Assembly: GCF_004114975.1 (NCBI RefSeq)
Contig: NZ_CP030051.1
Coordinates: forward strand, 682,001 to 746,000
DNA from: Bradyrhizobium guangdongense
GTDB taxonomy: Bacteria > Pseudomonadota > Alphaproteobacteria > Rhizobiales > Xanthobacteraceae
Reading direction: 5' to 3'
DNA length: 64,000 nucleotides
The notes under the pieces are model-generated. The model worked only from the letters and a program-made list of their open reading frames with translations. It ran no database searches and was not told the DNA's origin. Positions 41,879-50,784 of this stretch are shown piece after piece. Made by a program: the position numbers and the translations under genes. Each line of letters starts with the position of its first letter. The stretch's first letter is position 1.

Positions 41879-43708
41879 CTAGTCGGAGCGCGCGGCTTCA
41901 TCTCCCTCGCTGGGGAGGGCTCTCTTGCTACCGCGGTGCTCCGAGGGTTTTTCGCGGTGGGTGAGGTTGTGGGCGGTATTGACGAGGGCTATGTGAGAAA
42001 AGGCCTGCGGAAAGTTTCCGACCAAGCGCCGCCGCGAAATGTCGTATTCTTCCGATAGCAGGCCGACGTCGTTGCGAAGCGCGAGAAGCCGCTCGAACAA
42101 TTCCTTGGCCTCGGCGTCGCGGCCGATCAGATGGTAGGCGTCCGCCAGCCAGAAGCTGCAGGCCAGGAACATGCCTTCCCCCGGCGGCAGACCATCCTTC
42201 GTCGCACCCGTATCGTAACGCCGGACGAAACCGTCCTGGAGCAATTCCCGTTCGATCGCCTGGATCGTCGAGATCACGCGAGGATCCTCGGGTGGCAGAA
42301 AGCCCACGGCCGGGATCAGCAGCAAGCTCGCGTCGAGTTGCGGCTCGCCGTAGACCTGGACGAAGGTTTTGCGCTCAAGGTCGTAGCCGCGCCGGCACAC
42401 CTCGTCGTGGATCGCGGCTCGTTGCGCTTCCCACTCCTCGACGCGGCCCTTCATGCCGAACTCGGCAGCCGACTTGATGGCCCGATCGTAGGCGACCCAC
42501 GCCATGATCTTGGAATACGTGAAGTGTTTCGCGCCGCCCCGGACCTCCCATATGCCCTCGTCCGGCTGGCTCCAGATGCTCTTGAGATGGTCGAGCAGCG
42601 CGCATTGTACTGCCCAGGCGCGCTTGTTCTCGCGGAGACCGCCGCGGCGCGCCTGATATAGGGCGTCCATCAGCTCGCCGTAGACGTCGAGCTGAAGCTG
42701 GGTGTGCGCCGCGTTTCCGATCCGGACGGGCTTGGAGTTCTCATATCCGGAGAGCCACGGGACTTCCCACTCGGTCAGCCTGCGTTCGCCGGTGACCGCG
42801 TACATGATCTGGAGCTGCCGCGGACTTCCCGCGACGGCGCGGACGAGCCAGTCGCGCCAAGCGCGCGCTTCGTCGAAGAAGCCCGCGCCCACGAGGGCCA
42901 GTAGCGTCAAGGTGGCGTCACGTACCCAGCAGAAGCGGTAGTCCCAATTTCTCGAGCCTCCGATCTGCTCCGGCAGCGACGTCGTAGCGGCGGCGACGAT
43001 GCCGCCGCTCGGCCCGAACGTCAGCGCTTTGAGAGTTATCAGGGATCGCTGGACCGCCTCCGAATATGGCCCTGCCGTCTTGCAGCGGCTGGACCAATTG
43101 CGCCAGAAATCCTCTGCCTGTTTCAGAAGAGACGCAGGGTCCTCGGGAGCGGCGGGATCCTGGTAGGATATCTGATGGGAAAGCACGAAAGCCACGGTCT
43201 CGCCGCGCGCGACCGAGAACGAGCCCACAGTTTTCATGGCTTCGCCGCGCATCGGCACCGCGGTCCTGAGCAGTAGCATCGACGCGCCCGCGACCATGCT
43301 GACCGCTCCGTCCTCAAGGCGGCTGACCCAAGGTACGCTGGTCCCGTAGTCGAAGCGCGCGACAAGTTCGCTGCGCATCTCGACCTCGCCCTCCAGTCCT
43401 TCGACGATTCTGACGACCTTCGAGAGATCCGTCTTAGGCGGCATGAGATCGATGAGGCGGACCCGGCCGCAGTCGGTCGTAAAGGTCGTCTCGAGGATCA
43501 AGGTGCCCGGTCGGTAGCGTCGTTCGCTGCTCGAGCGAGCCTCGGGGCAAATCTTCCAGTATCCGTTGTGCTCATCGCCGAGTAGCTTCGCGAAGCAGCT
43601 GTCCGAATCGAAGCGGGGGACGCAGAGCCAGTCGATTGACCCGTCGCGCCCGACCAGACCCGCAGTCTCACAATCGCCGATCAAGGCGTAGTCTTCGATC
43701 CGAGCCAT
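41879..43708 (-). CDS. Glycoside hydrolase family 15 (glucoamylase/trehalase type)
   Basis: 609 residues from ATG 43708; in-frame ATGs nine and 48 bases upstream are alternatives. The N-terminal beta-sandwich region starts IEDYALIGDCETAGLVGRDG with SIDWLCVPRFDSDSCFAKLL. The (alpha/alpha)6 barrel contains GGSRNWDYRFCWVRDATLTL, YEVRGGAKHFTYSKIMAWVA-like SKIMAWVAYDRAI, and the family-typical FLACSFWLADAYHLIGRD near the C-terminus. No signal peptide, so cytoplasmic. Related bacterial enzymes hydrolyse trehalose or alpha-glucans. The C-terminal ~25 residues (HREKPSEHRGSKRALPSEGD) are a low-complexity tail. First gene of a two-gene unit with the SDR. Confidence 0.88.
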   Translation of the reverse strand: MARIEDYALIGDCETAGLVGRDGSIDWLCVPRFDSDSCFAKLLGDEHNGYWKICPEARSSSERRYRPGTLILETTFTTDCGRVRLIDLMPPKTDLSKVVRIVEGLEGEVEMRSELVARFDYGTSVPWVSRLEDGAVSMVAGASMLLLRTAVPMRGEAMKTVGSFSVARGETVAFVLSHQISYQDPAAPEDPASLLKQAEDFWRNWSSRCKTAGPYSEAVQRSLITLKALTFGPSGGIVAAATTSLPEQIGGSRNWDYRFCWVRDATLTLLALVGAGFFDEARAWRDWLVRAVAGSPRQLQIMYAVTGERRLTEWEVPWLSGYENSKPVRIGNAAHTQLQLDVYGELMDALYQARRGGLRENKRAWAVQCALLDHLKSIWSQPDEGIWEVRGGAKHFTYSKIMAWVAYDRAIKSAAEFGMKGRVEEWEAQRAAIHDEVCRRGYDLERKTFVQVYGEPQLDASLLLIPAVGFLPPEDPRVISTIQAIERELLQDGFVRRYDTGATKDGLPPGEGMFLACSFWLADAYHLIGRDAEAKELFERLLALRNDVGLLSEEYDISRRRLVGNFPQAFSHIALVNTAHNLTHREKPSEHRGSKRALPSEGDEAARSD

Positions 43709-43806
43709 GCTGGGCATCCAACCGGAACGTTTGCCCTCCAGTTCCGCAGATCCCATTGCGGACGTTCATACTTTCGACTGAGGCTAGTGGTCGATGCGCC
43801 TTACGG

Positions 43807-43832
43807 GGAACCCGCGAACCTCTTCGCCCGTT
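43807..43832 (+). promoter_or_regulatory. EcfG promoter for iron permease-like gene
   Basis: GGAAC 43807-43811, 17-base spacer, CGTT 43829-43832. Transcription would start near 43839, 15 bases before the ATG and just before the GGAGGATCTC ribosome site. Confidence 0.8.
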
Positions 43833-43853
43833 CTCTCAAAATCGGAGGATCTC

Positions 43854-44309
<456 letters not shown>

Positions 44310-44421
44310 TCGCTGCGGCACCTATACCGCGAAGGGTGTCAGGGCCGCCCGCAACAGGGTACAGGTCGGTCGTCACGATAGAAGGAAGGTGCTCTCCAGA
44401 CGTAAGTGGGTCCTTGGCCGA

Positions 44422-44729
44422 TCACCTGCGCGAAGCGACGAGAGCTACGCTCCGAAGGGAGTTAGGTACTCGCCGGGCATTCGCGTAGCGAGCCGACGCT
44501 GAGTTGAACCGCTGCCTACCGATTTCTCGAATGGTCAGATCGGAGAGTGCGGCAGCATCGGTCACACCGCGCTGATGAAGTTCGAGCATCTTCCTTGCGA
44601 CGACAGCGCACAAGGGCCCTCGCGATCGACGAGTTCGAGTTTTCGGAGAGCGGCCTTGAAGGCCAACTCGAGAGCGTTCCGCTATTCTGGCGCAATGGTG
44701 ATGTCCGCGAGCAAGCGCGCAATAGGCAT
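44422..44729 (-). pseudogene. Decayed small stress-type gene (stop and frameshift)
   Basis: From ATG 44729, behind GTGGAGCACAACC, the frame reads PIARLLADITIAPE, then an in-frame TAG, then RNALELAFKAALRKLELVDR. Near 44612 the coding frame shifts and continues VARKMLELHQRGVTDAAALS and DLTIREIG. This composite matches the ~80-residue Bradyrhizobium protein pattern with a LELVDR...P...VARK...G..D helix pair. One nonsense codon plus one indel indicate a dead gene. The leader element directly upstream shows it once belonged to the leader-controlled set. Confidence 0.55.
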
Positions 44730-44812
44730 GGTTGTGCTCCACTTGGTGCGGGCGGGAGCGCAATCGGTCTCTCAGCCACCGACGCCTACGGGCAGAGCCT
44801 CGGCCAATGATG
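44730..44812 (-). promoter_or_regulatory. Repeated leader element, copy 1
   Basis: On the reverse strand: CATCATTGGCCGAGG, then the core GGCGTCGGTGGCTGAGAGA (44768-44786), then GCTCCC (44754-44759), which can pair with GGAGC (44736-44740) of the ribosome binding site before ATG 44729. The same order occurs at 60896, 61414 and 62476. Confidence 0.6.
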
Positions 44813-44849
44813 CTGGAAGTATGTACCTCTGGGACTATACGCGGGCCGT

Positions 44850-44875
44850 GGAACCCACGGGCCATGGTGATCGTT
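44850..44875 (+). promoter_or_regulatory. EcfG promoter for opgG-opgH
   Basis: GGAAC 44850-44854, 17-base spacer, CGTT 44872-44875. The expected start of transcription, near 44882, is ~27 bases before the opgG GTG. Confidence 0.8.
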
Positions 44876-44908
44876 GCTTGGCCGCGGCAGCAGTAGCGAG
44901 GAGTACAC

Positions 44909-46414
44909 GTGAACCGACGCCAGCTTGTTCAAGGGTCGGCGTTACTGCCGGCGATGCTACTCGCCTCGCGCAGCGGCTTCGCCGCTGCGTCGGACGAGAC
45001 CTTTGGCCCGTCGACGGTGAGGGATCTTGCCCGTGCGATCGCAAGCAAGCCGTTCGAGGCGCCCGACGAGAAGCTGCCGGCCGGGTTGAAAGACCTGGAC
45101 TACGACCAGTACCGTTCGATCCGCTTTTTGCCTGAGCGGGCCCTTTGGCGTGGCAAGAATCTTCCGTTCGAAGCGCAGTTCTTCCATCGTGGCTTCTTTT
45201 ACAAGAACAGGGTGAATATCTTCGAGGTCGCGGATGGAAAGGTCGCCGAGATCAAGTACCGCAAGGCGGACTTTTCTTTCGGAGAGAAGGTCCCGGCGTT
45301 CGAGGAGACGGATCTCGGGTTCGCAGGCTTCCGCATCCATGCGCCCATAAACCGTCCCGACTATTACGACGAGGTCTGCGTATTCCTGGGCGCGAGTTAT
45401 TTCCGCGCTGTGGCCAAGGGGCAGACGTACGGGCTCTCCGCCCGCGGACTCTCGATCGATACCGGCGAAGCCAAGGGCGAGGAGTTTCCGCTCTTCAAGG
45501 CCTTCTGGCTCGAGCGGCCGGCGTCGGGTGCAACCTCGATGGTCATCCAAGCTCTCCTCGACAGCAAAAGCTGCGCGGCAAGCTACCGCTTCACCGTCCG
45601 GCCGGGCGAAACCACGGTGTTCGACGTTGAAATGTCGGTCTATCCGCGCGTCGAAATGCAGCGCGCCGGTCTCGCGCCCATGACCAGCATGTTCTTCTAC
45701 GGCCCGAACGACCGCAACGACATCGACGACTTCCGTCCGTCGGTCCACGATTCCGACGGCCTGGCGATCTTCAACGGCAAGGGCGAAAGCCTTTGGCGCC
45801 CGCTCAGCAATCCGCGCGATCTGCAGATCAGCACCTTTCAGGATCTCAATCCCCGCGGCTTCGGCTTGATGCAACGGGAGCGAAACTTCTTCGCCTACCA
45901 GGACATCGAGTCCAGCTTCGAAAAACGCCCAAGTCTCTGGATGGAGCCCATCGGCGATTGGGGCGAGGGCGGGGTCACGCTATTCGAGATCCCGACCAAG
46001 GAGGAGGTTCACGACAACATTGCCGCGTTCTGGCGGCCGAAGAACCCCCTGCAGGCCAAGGGCGAACACAACTACACCTATCGGCTGCACTGGGGCCCGG
46101 ATAGCCCGAAGCCGCATTCGCTGGCGCGCTTCACGCGAAGCGGAATAGGGGCGCGGGGCGAGGATGCCCGCCTCTTCGTCCTCGATCTGGTCGGTGAGAA
46201 CCTGAAGGGCATCGATCCCGCGGGCGTGAAAGGCGTGGTGACGGCGGAGAAGTCCGAAGTGAAGAACATCGTCACGCAGCCCAATCCCTACACCGGTGGC
46301 TGGCGGCTCAGCTTCCAGTGCGAGGTGAAAGGCGAGCCGATCGAGCTGCGCGCATTTCTGACCGAGGGCGACAAGCCCTTGTCGGAAGTCTGGGTCTACC
46401 GATGGGCCCCCTGA
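44909..46414 (+). CDS. opgG: Periplasmic glucan biosynthesis protein (OpgG/OpgD)
   Basis: 501 residues from GTG 44909 behind GAGGAG. The N-terminus NRRQLVQGSALLPAMLLASR, then AASD, looks like a twin-arginine signal, which favours the OpgD branch. The mature protein shows family blocks: YDQYRSIRFLPERALWRG, FFHRGFFYKNRVNIFEV, SMFFYGPNDRNDIDDFRP, VHDSDGL and GLMQRERNFFAYQD. It acts in the periplasm on osmoregulated beta-glucan backbones made by OpgH. It overlaps opgH by 13 bases. The stress promoter upstream suggests glucan synthesis is induced by general stress as well as osmolarity (inference). Confidence 0.9.
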   Translation: MNRRQLVQGSALLPAMLLASRSGFAAASDETFGPSTVRDLARAIASKPFEAPDEKLPAGLKDLDYDQYRSIRFLPERALWRGKNLPFEAQFFHRGFFYKNRVNIFEVADGKVAEIKYRKADFSFGEKVPAFEETDLGFAGFRIHAPINRPDYYDEVCVFLGASYFRAVAKGQTYGLSARGLSIDTGEAKGEEFPLFKAFWLERPASGATSMVIQALLDSKSCAASYRFTVRPGETTVFDVEMSVYPRVEMQRAGLAPMTSMFFYGPNDRNDIDDFRPSVHDSDGLAIFNGKGESLWRPLSNPRDLQISTFQDLNPRGFGLMQRERNFFAYQDIESSFEKRPSLWMEPIGDWGEGGVTLFEIPTKEEVHDNIAAFWRPKNPLQAKGEHNYTYRLHWGPDSPKPHSLARFTRSGIGARGEDARLFVLDLVGENLKGIDPAGVKGVVTAEKSEVKNIVTQPNPYTGGWRLSFQCEVKGEPIELRAFLTEGDKPLSEVWVYRWAP

Positions 46415-48516
46415 CCACGGCGACGCGGCCGGTCGCCGGCGATATCGTGACGGAGCGCTTGCTGCCTCGCGAGACGCCGCTTCCGATGGCTCCTGGCGAC
46501 CTCGGGAAGGGCCGGGTCCCCGACCGTGTTCCTGCAGCGGTGGGCTCCGCGATGGCTTGGCGACGCGGCCTCATCCTTTTCGCGACCACGGCGCTCACGA
46601 GCGCAGGCGGCTACGAGATGTATCGCGTGCTGGAGGTCGGCGGCGTCACAGTCCTCGAAGCCATGGTGCTGGCGCTGTTCCTCGTTCTGCTCGCCTGGGT
46701 GGCTTTCTCGTTCGCGTCCGCGCTCGCCGGCTTCTTCGTGCTGCTGACCCATCGTCCGGCCGCGGTAGATGCGGAGCTACCTTCGATCGCAAGTCGCACC
46801 GCCATGCTGCTTCCCACCTACAACGAGGACCCGCACCGATTGACGGCGCGGCTTCGCGCGATCATCGAATCCTTGGAGGCGACCTCGCACGGCGAGCTGT
46901 TCGACTGGTACGTTCTGAGCGACAGCACCGATCCGGACATCTGGGTCGCCGAGGAGAAAGCGTTGCTCGCGCTACGGCAGGCGGTGGGGACGCCGCGACT
47001 GTACTATCGCCACCGCGCCGACAACACGGCGCGGAAAGCCGGCAACATCTCCGAGTGGATCACGCGGTTCGGCGCCGTCTACGACTTCATGATCGTGCTC
47101 GACGCCGATAGTCTCATGAGCGGACAGACCATCGTCCGGTTGGTCCATGCCATCGAGGCCAATCCGACCGCGGGGCTCTTCCAAACGCTCCCGACGGTCG
47201 TCAACGCGCGAAGTTTGTTCAGCCGCGTCCAGCAATTCGCAGGCCGGCTGTACGGGCCGATGATCGCCGCCGGCGTGGCCTGGTGGCACGGCTCGGAAAG
47301 CAACTACTGGGGCCACAACGCGATCATCCGCGTGAAGGCATTCGCGGAAGCGGCGGCGCTGCCACAACTTCGTGGGCCCAAGCCGTTCGGCGGGCACATC
47401 CTCAGCCACGATTTTGTCGAGGCCGCGCTGATGCGGCGGGCCGGCTGGGGCATCTACATGCTGCCTACGCTCGGAGGAAGCTACGAAGAGGTCCCGCCAT
47501 CGCTGCTCGATTTCGCGGCGCGCGACCGGCGCTGGTGTCAGGGCAATCTTCAGCATCTCGCCGTGGTGCCCGCTCGCGGTCTCCACTGGGTATCGCGCCT
47601 GCATTTTATGGTGGGGATCGGGGCCTATCTAACGGCGCCGCTGTGGCTGCTATTCCTGCTGCTGGGGATGCTGATCTCGCTGCAGGCCCGCTTCGTGCGC
47701 CCGGAGTATTTTCCCAAGGGCTTCTCCCTCTTTCCGACCTGGCCGGCCCAGGATCCCGTGCTCGCCATTTGGGTGTTCGTCGCCACGATGGGACTGCTGC
47801 TGTTGCCGAAGCTACTCAGCCTCGTCCTCGTTTGGACGCGGGGCCAGGTGAGGCGCCAATTCGGCGGCGCGTTGCGCACCTCGGCCGGAGTTCTCGCGGA
47901 GATCGTCGTCTCCGCGTTGATGGCGCCCGTGATGATGATCTTTCAGTCTATCGCGGTGATCGAGATCCTGGCCGGCCGCGATGCCGGCTGGCAGACGCAA
48001 AGGCGGGACGACGGGACGGTTGAGCGCCGGGAGCTGTATCGGAAATACGGCGTCCCGACCTTGTGCGGTGTTGCCATGGCCGCGAGCGCCTACGCCGTTT
48101 CGCTCCCGCTTTCGCTGTGGATGTCGCCGGTCATCGTCGGGCTGCTGTTCGCGGTGCCCATCGGTGCGCTGACGGCCAGGCCCGCACCCGGAAAACTGTT
48201 CGCCACCCCTGAAGACCGGGAACCGCCGTCAATCCTGCGGCGAGCCAACGAATTGAGTGCGGCGGCGGAGGTCGGCATCAAACCCGCTCTCGTGGAGCTT
48301 CGCGAAGCCCCCGAGCTGCTGGCCTTTCACATCGCTCAGCTGCCGCCTCCTCGCGCCGCCCGGCCCGATACGGTCGACGTCAACCTGGCGATCGGCCGTG
48401 CCAAGGCGGATGTGAGCGAGACGTTCGAGGAGGCCATCGCGCATCTGTCCTCGCGGGAGGTCTTCTCGATCCTGAACGACCGCTCGTCGCTTTCGACGGT
48501 GTTGCAGAAGCCCTAA
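46402..48516 (+). CDS. opgH: Glucan glucosyltransferase OpgH (GT2)
   Basis: 704 residues from ATG 46402 overlapping the opgG end. Paired N-terminal membrane helices (~53-72 and ~85-110) precede the GT2 domain: LPTYNEDPHRL, VLDADSLMSG (D-x-D) and the processive-synthase motif DRRWCQGNLQHL (Q/R-x-x-R-W). Further helices (~405-435, 455-490, 520-560 and 585-610) anchor it in the inner membrane, and a cytoplasmic tail ends the protein. It uses UDP-glucose to build and export beta-1,2-glucan backbones. It is shorter than E. coli OpgH (~850) because the N-terminal cytoplasmic part is reduced, as in many alphaproteobacteria. Confidence 0.92.
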   Translation: MGPLTTATRPVAGDIVTERLLPRETPLPMAPGDLGKGRVPDRVPAAVGSAMAWRRGLILFATTALTSAGGYEMYRVLEVGGVTVLEAMVLALFLVLLAWVAFSFASALAGFFVLLTHRPAAVDAELPSIASRTAMLLPTYNEDPHRLTARLRAIIESLEATSHGELFDWYVLSDSTDPDIWVAEEKALLALRQAVGTPRLYYRHRADNTARKAGNISEWITRFGAVYDFMIVLDADSLMSGQTIVRLVHAIEANPTAGLFQTLPTVVNARSLFSRVQQFAGRLYGPMIAAGVAWWHGSESNYWGHNAIIRVKAFAEAAALPQLRGPKPFGGHILSHDFVEAALMRRAGWGIYMLPTLGGSYEEVPPSLLDFAARDRRWCQGNLQHLAVVPARGLHWVSRLHFMVGIGAYLTAPLWLLFLLLGMLISLQARFVRPEYFPKGFSLFPTWPAQDPVLAIWVFVATMGLLLLPKLLSLVLVWTRGQVRRQFGGALRTSAGVLAEIVVSALMAPVMMIFQSIAVIEILAGRDAGWQTQRRDDGTVERRELYRKYGVPTLCGVAMAASAYAVSLPLSLWMSPVIVGLLFAVPIGALTARPAPGKLFATPEDREPPSILRRANELSAAAEVGIKPALVELREAPELLAFHIAQLPPPRAARPDTVDVNLAIGRAKADVSETFEEAIAHLSSREVFSILNDRSSLSTVLQKP

Positions 48517-48648
48517 CACACACCGAATGCTTGGCGAGCGTCGCTCGGGCTCGGGCCAATCCTTGATCGGGCAACTTCCCGCGCGCTGCGCGACTCGGCG
48601 CCCCGCTCCGATTCTCAGGAAAATCTGGCAATTATGCTGCCGTCGCCC

Positions 48649-48673
48649 GGAACCTTGCCATCATTCGCGGGTT
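48649..48673 (+). promoter_or_regulatory. Probable EcfG promoter for DUF1236 gene
   Basis: GGAAC 48649-48653, 16-base spacer, GGTT 48670-48673: consensus apart from the first base of the -10. The start of transcription would be ~28 bases upstream of ATG 48708. Confidence 0.6.
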
Positions 48674-48707
48674 CTCGCATGCCGCATATGGCGGCGAGGA
48701 GAACAAG

Positions 48708-49046
48708 ATGCACAAGCTGCTACTGACGACCGCGCTGGCGGCGCTGATTTCGACGGGCGCGATGGCGCAGTCGACGGTCGTCACAACCACCGGCACCGGT
48801 CACTCGGCCGCCGTGCAGATCGAGCCGGAATACCGCACCAAGATCCGCACCTACGTCACCGAGCACAAGGTTCGTCCGGTGCAGCAGAAGATCGTGGTCG
48901 GCCAGCCCGTCCCGCGCGAGGTCGAGCTCGAGGCGGTGCCCGCCGATTGGGGTCCTTCGCTCAGGAAGTACCGCTATGTCTACTCGGGCGAGCGCGTGAT
49001 GCTGGTCGATCCGTCGACCCGGACGGTCGTCCAGGAGATCGACTGA
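48708..49046 (+). CDS. DUF1236 secreted protein
   Basis: 112 residues with a signal peptide (LLLTTALAALISTGAMA, cleavage before QST). The mature domain carries KIRTYVTEHKVRPVQQKIVV and VGQPVPREVELEAVP, with the C-terminal KYRYVYSGERVMLVDPSTR pattern of DUF1236, a small periplasmic domain common in Bradyrhizobium and often duplicated. Here there is one copy. Function unknown; the promoter suggests stress induction. Confidence 0.8.
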   Translation: MHKLLLTTALAALISTGAMAQSTVVTTTGTGHSAAVQIEPEYRTKIRTYVTEHKVRPVQQKIVVGQPVPREVELEAVPADWGPSLRKYRYVYSGERVMLVDPSTRTVVQEID

Positions 49047-49126
49047 GCATTCTAGCGGGTCGCTGATCGCAGCGGCCCGCCTCCCATCCGCCGATACCTT
49101 GATTTCCCATTTCCGAGCGGCCATCC

Positions 49127-49546
49127 ATGCCGATCATTCGTTATTTCGTCTTCGTCGGCGGGTTCCTGCTGGCGTTGCTCTTCGCTGCGGATCGGTACCT
49201 GCCCGCTCCGGTAGAAGCCGCCGCCGTGGCCGACCCCGACAGGACCATCATCCGGATAAAATCGGCGAGGAGCCTTCCGGAGAAAATCGTCTTCGACACC
49301 AGCCAGCGCGCCGAGGTACCGATGATCGCGCAGGCCGATCCGATCCCGGAAGAGCTGCCGCGGGAAGTGCGAGAAGCCATGGCCGCCATGCCTGCCGCAC
49401 CATCCGGCGAGGCCCAGAAGGAAGAGCCGGCCCACGTTGCGGCGGTCCTCACGCATCCGAAGCGGTCGGCAATGCTGCGGAAGCGGACACCCGACCGCCG
49501 TCTCGCCTTCGAGCGCGCCGATGCGACTGCCGGCGGATCGTGGTGA
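49127..49546 (+). CDS. Hypothetical membrane-anchored protein
   Basis: 139 residues. One N-terminal membrane helix (IIRYFVFVGGFLLALLFAAD) is followed by a periplasmic domain with IIRIKSARSLPEKIVFDTSQ and then an Ala/Pro-rich linker and a basic tail. Proteins of this layout recur in Bradyrhizobium genomes without known function. It is 80 bases after the DUF1236 gene, in the same direction. Confidence 0.6.
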   Translation: MPIIRYFVFVGGFLLALLFAADRYLPAPVEAAAVADPDRTIIRIKSARSLPEKIVFDTSQRAEVPMIAQADPIPEELPREVREAMAAMPAAPSGEAQKEEPAHVAAVLTHPKRSAMLRKRTPDRRLAFERADATAGGSW

Positions 49547-49718
49547 GCGGAAAGCCTGGGAGAGGGTCAAAGAAGGGGACCGAAGGAGCAGCTTTGCAGC
49601 CGGGTGGGCTGCTCGCACGTGGGGGCCGTTCATGCTTGGGGCGGGGCGGTTAACTTTGTTGAATTCGTCGCAAAGCTATTCCGCGGTAAGCTAACTCTTC
49701 CTGCGTTGGGGGTTTCCA

Positions 49719-49918
49719 TGTTCGATCCGGCCACGACCGCGCTCTTGCGCGCCGTATCCGACGAGGTCTGCGAAGACGTCTCGCGCCACGAAACCGCGGC
49801 GCGCACCCATGTTGCTTCGAGGATTCTGGAAGCGGCGACGAACGGCGACAGCTCGCCGGAGAAGCTGAAGCAGGTCGGACGCGCGGCCCTCCACGACGCT
49901 CCGACCATGTGGCGATAG
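49719..49918 (+). CDS. Small hypothetical protein
   Basis: About 65 residues from ATG 49719, opening MFDPATTALLRAVSDEVCED, with a second half that is an amphipathic helix (LEAATNGDSSPEKLKQVGR). The pattern, an 'FDP..' start and a '..EKLKQVGR..L' end, is that of small rhizobial proteins often controlled by the general stress response. A good ribosome site is not obvious; GGGGG lies 6 bases before the ATG. Confidence 0.6.
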
Positions 49919-49934
49919 GTCGAGGAAGGCTGGG

Positions 49935-50342
49935 GTGAACTTCCAGGTCACCGTGCTCAAGATCCTGGTGAGCTATCCCGACGGGTTCGCCGTCATGGTC
50001 GATCTCAAGCGCGACATGGCGATCCTGGCGACGAGCGGGCGCGACTGGGCCGAGCGGACCAAGCGCCTTGCCGCTCGCGTGCCGGAGCTCGACATCTTCT
50101 CGCAAGGATTGGTCGAGCGTCTGAATGGCGGATGGCGGATCACGGAGAAGGGCCGTGCCGTGCTGGGGTTCATGGAAGCCAAGCCTGCCGAGACAACGAC
50201 GGAGAGCGCTGCGCCCGCCGTGGAGCCGCCGGCTTCAAGTCCAGCGGCGTCCACACCTCTCGCCGCCAGGCGCTCCGGCCGAAGCCAGCGCCTGCAGCGC
50301 CGTCGTGCGGCACGCGAGCGGGCCCGCGCAAAAGCTTGCTGA
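49935..50342 (+). CDS. Hypothetical protein with winged-helix-like N-terminus
   Basis: 135 residues from GTG 49935. The first ~85 residues (FQVTVLKILVSYPDGFAVMV to WRITEKGRAVLGFME) alternate helices and a terminal beta-hairpin as in small winged-helix proteins. The rest is a Pro/Ala linker and a strongly basic Arg-rich tail that could bind nucleic acid or sit on the membrane surface. It starts 16 bases after the preceding stop. Not a named family. Confidence 0.6.
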   Translation: MNFQVTVLKILVSYPDGFAVMVDLKRDMAILATSGRDWAERTKRLAARVPELDIFSQGLVERLNGGWRITEKGRAVLGFMEAKPAETTTESAAPAVEPPASSPAASTPLAARRSGRSQRLQRRRAARERARAKAC

Positions 50343-50442
50343 ACGCCCGCTTGTGCGTTGAGGCACGCGCTCGGGAAAAACTGGAAACTTTGCCGACTGT
50401 GTCGAGTTGCCAGCGATCGGATCGGTCGCCGGGAGCGCAGAA

Positions 50443-50652
50443 ATGGTTGACGATGTCGTCTTGAAGAACGCCTCGGAGACCCCCTGGAACGTGTACCGCG
50501 CTCGGCGCCCCGACGTCGGCGCTCGCGACAGCCGACGCTGTTTGCTGGAGCGCCATCTGCACAGGAGATGGGAAGAGCGCCAGGGTGATACCGGAGAGCT
50601 CGCCAGCTTCGGGATCGCTTACCTGCACCGGCTTCCCAGAGACGAATGTTGA
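50443..50652 (+). CDS. Small hypothetical protein
   Basis: 69 residues from ATG 50443 behind GGGAGCGCAGAA. The central RRCLLERHLHRRWEERQGDT is an amphipathic basic helix, followed by ELASFGIAYLHRL. A weak EcfG-like sequence (GGAAA-N17-AGTT, 50383-50408) precedes it. Its stop overlaps the start region of the next tiny gene, suggesting one transcript with the glycosyltransferase. Confidence 0.5.
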   Translation: MVDDVVLKNASETPWNVYRARRPDVGARDSRRCLLERHLHRRWEERQGDTGELASFGIAYLHRLPRDEC

Positions 50653-50657
50653 CGTGC

Positions 50658-50780
50658 ATGAAAATGCTATTGGCACGCGCAGCCATCGGAAGCACAAGGC
50701 CCGGTTGGACGCTGCTCGCGATTTCGTTTCTGATCTCCGCGATCATCGTGATCGGCTTGCGCATCGTGTTCGGAGCCTAG
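50658..50780 (+). CDS. Tiny single-helix membrane protein
   Basis: 40 residues from ATG 50658 (an in-frame ATG at 50646 is an alternative). It is basic at the start, then one membrane helix (WTLLAISFLISAIIVIGLRI). It ends 4 bases before the glycosyltransferase ATG, which argues for cotranscription and makes it more credible than its size alone would. Confidence 0.45.
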   Translation: MKMLLARAAIGSTRPGWTLLAISFLISAIIVIGLRIVFGA

Positions 50781-50784
50781 CTCG

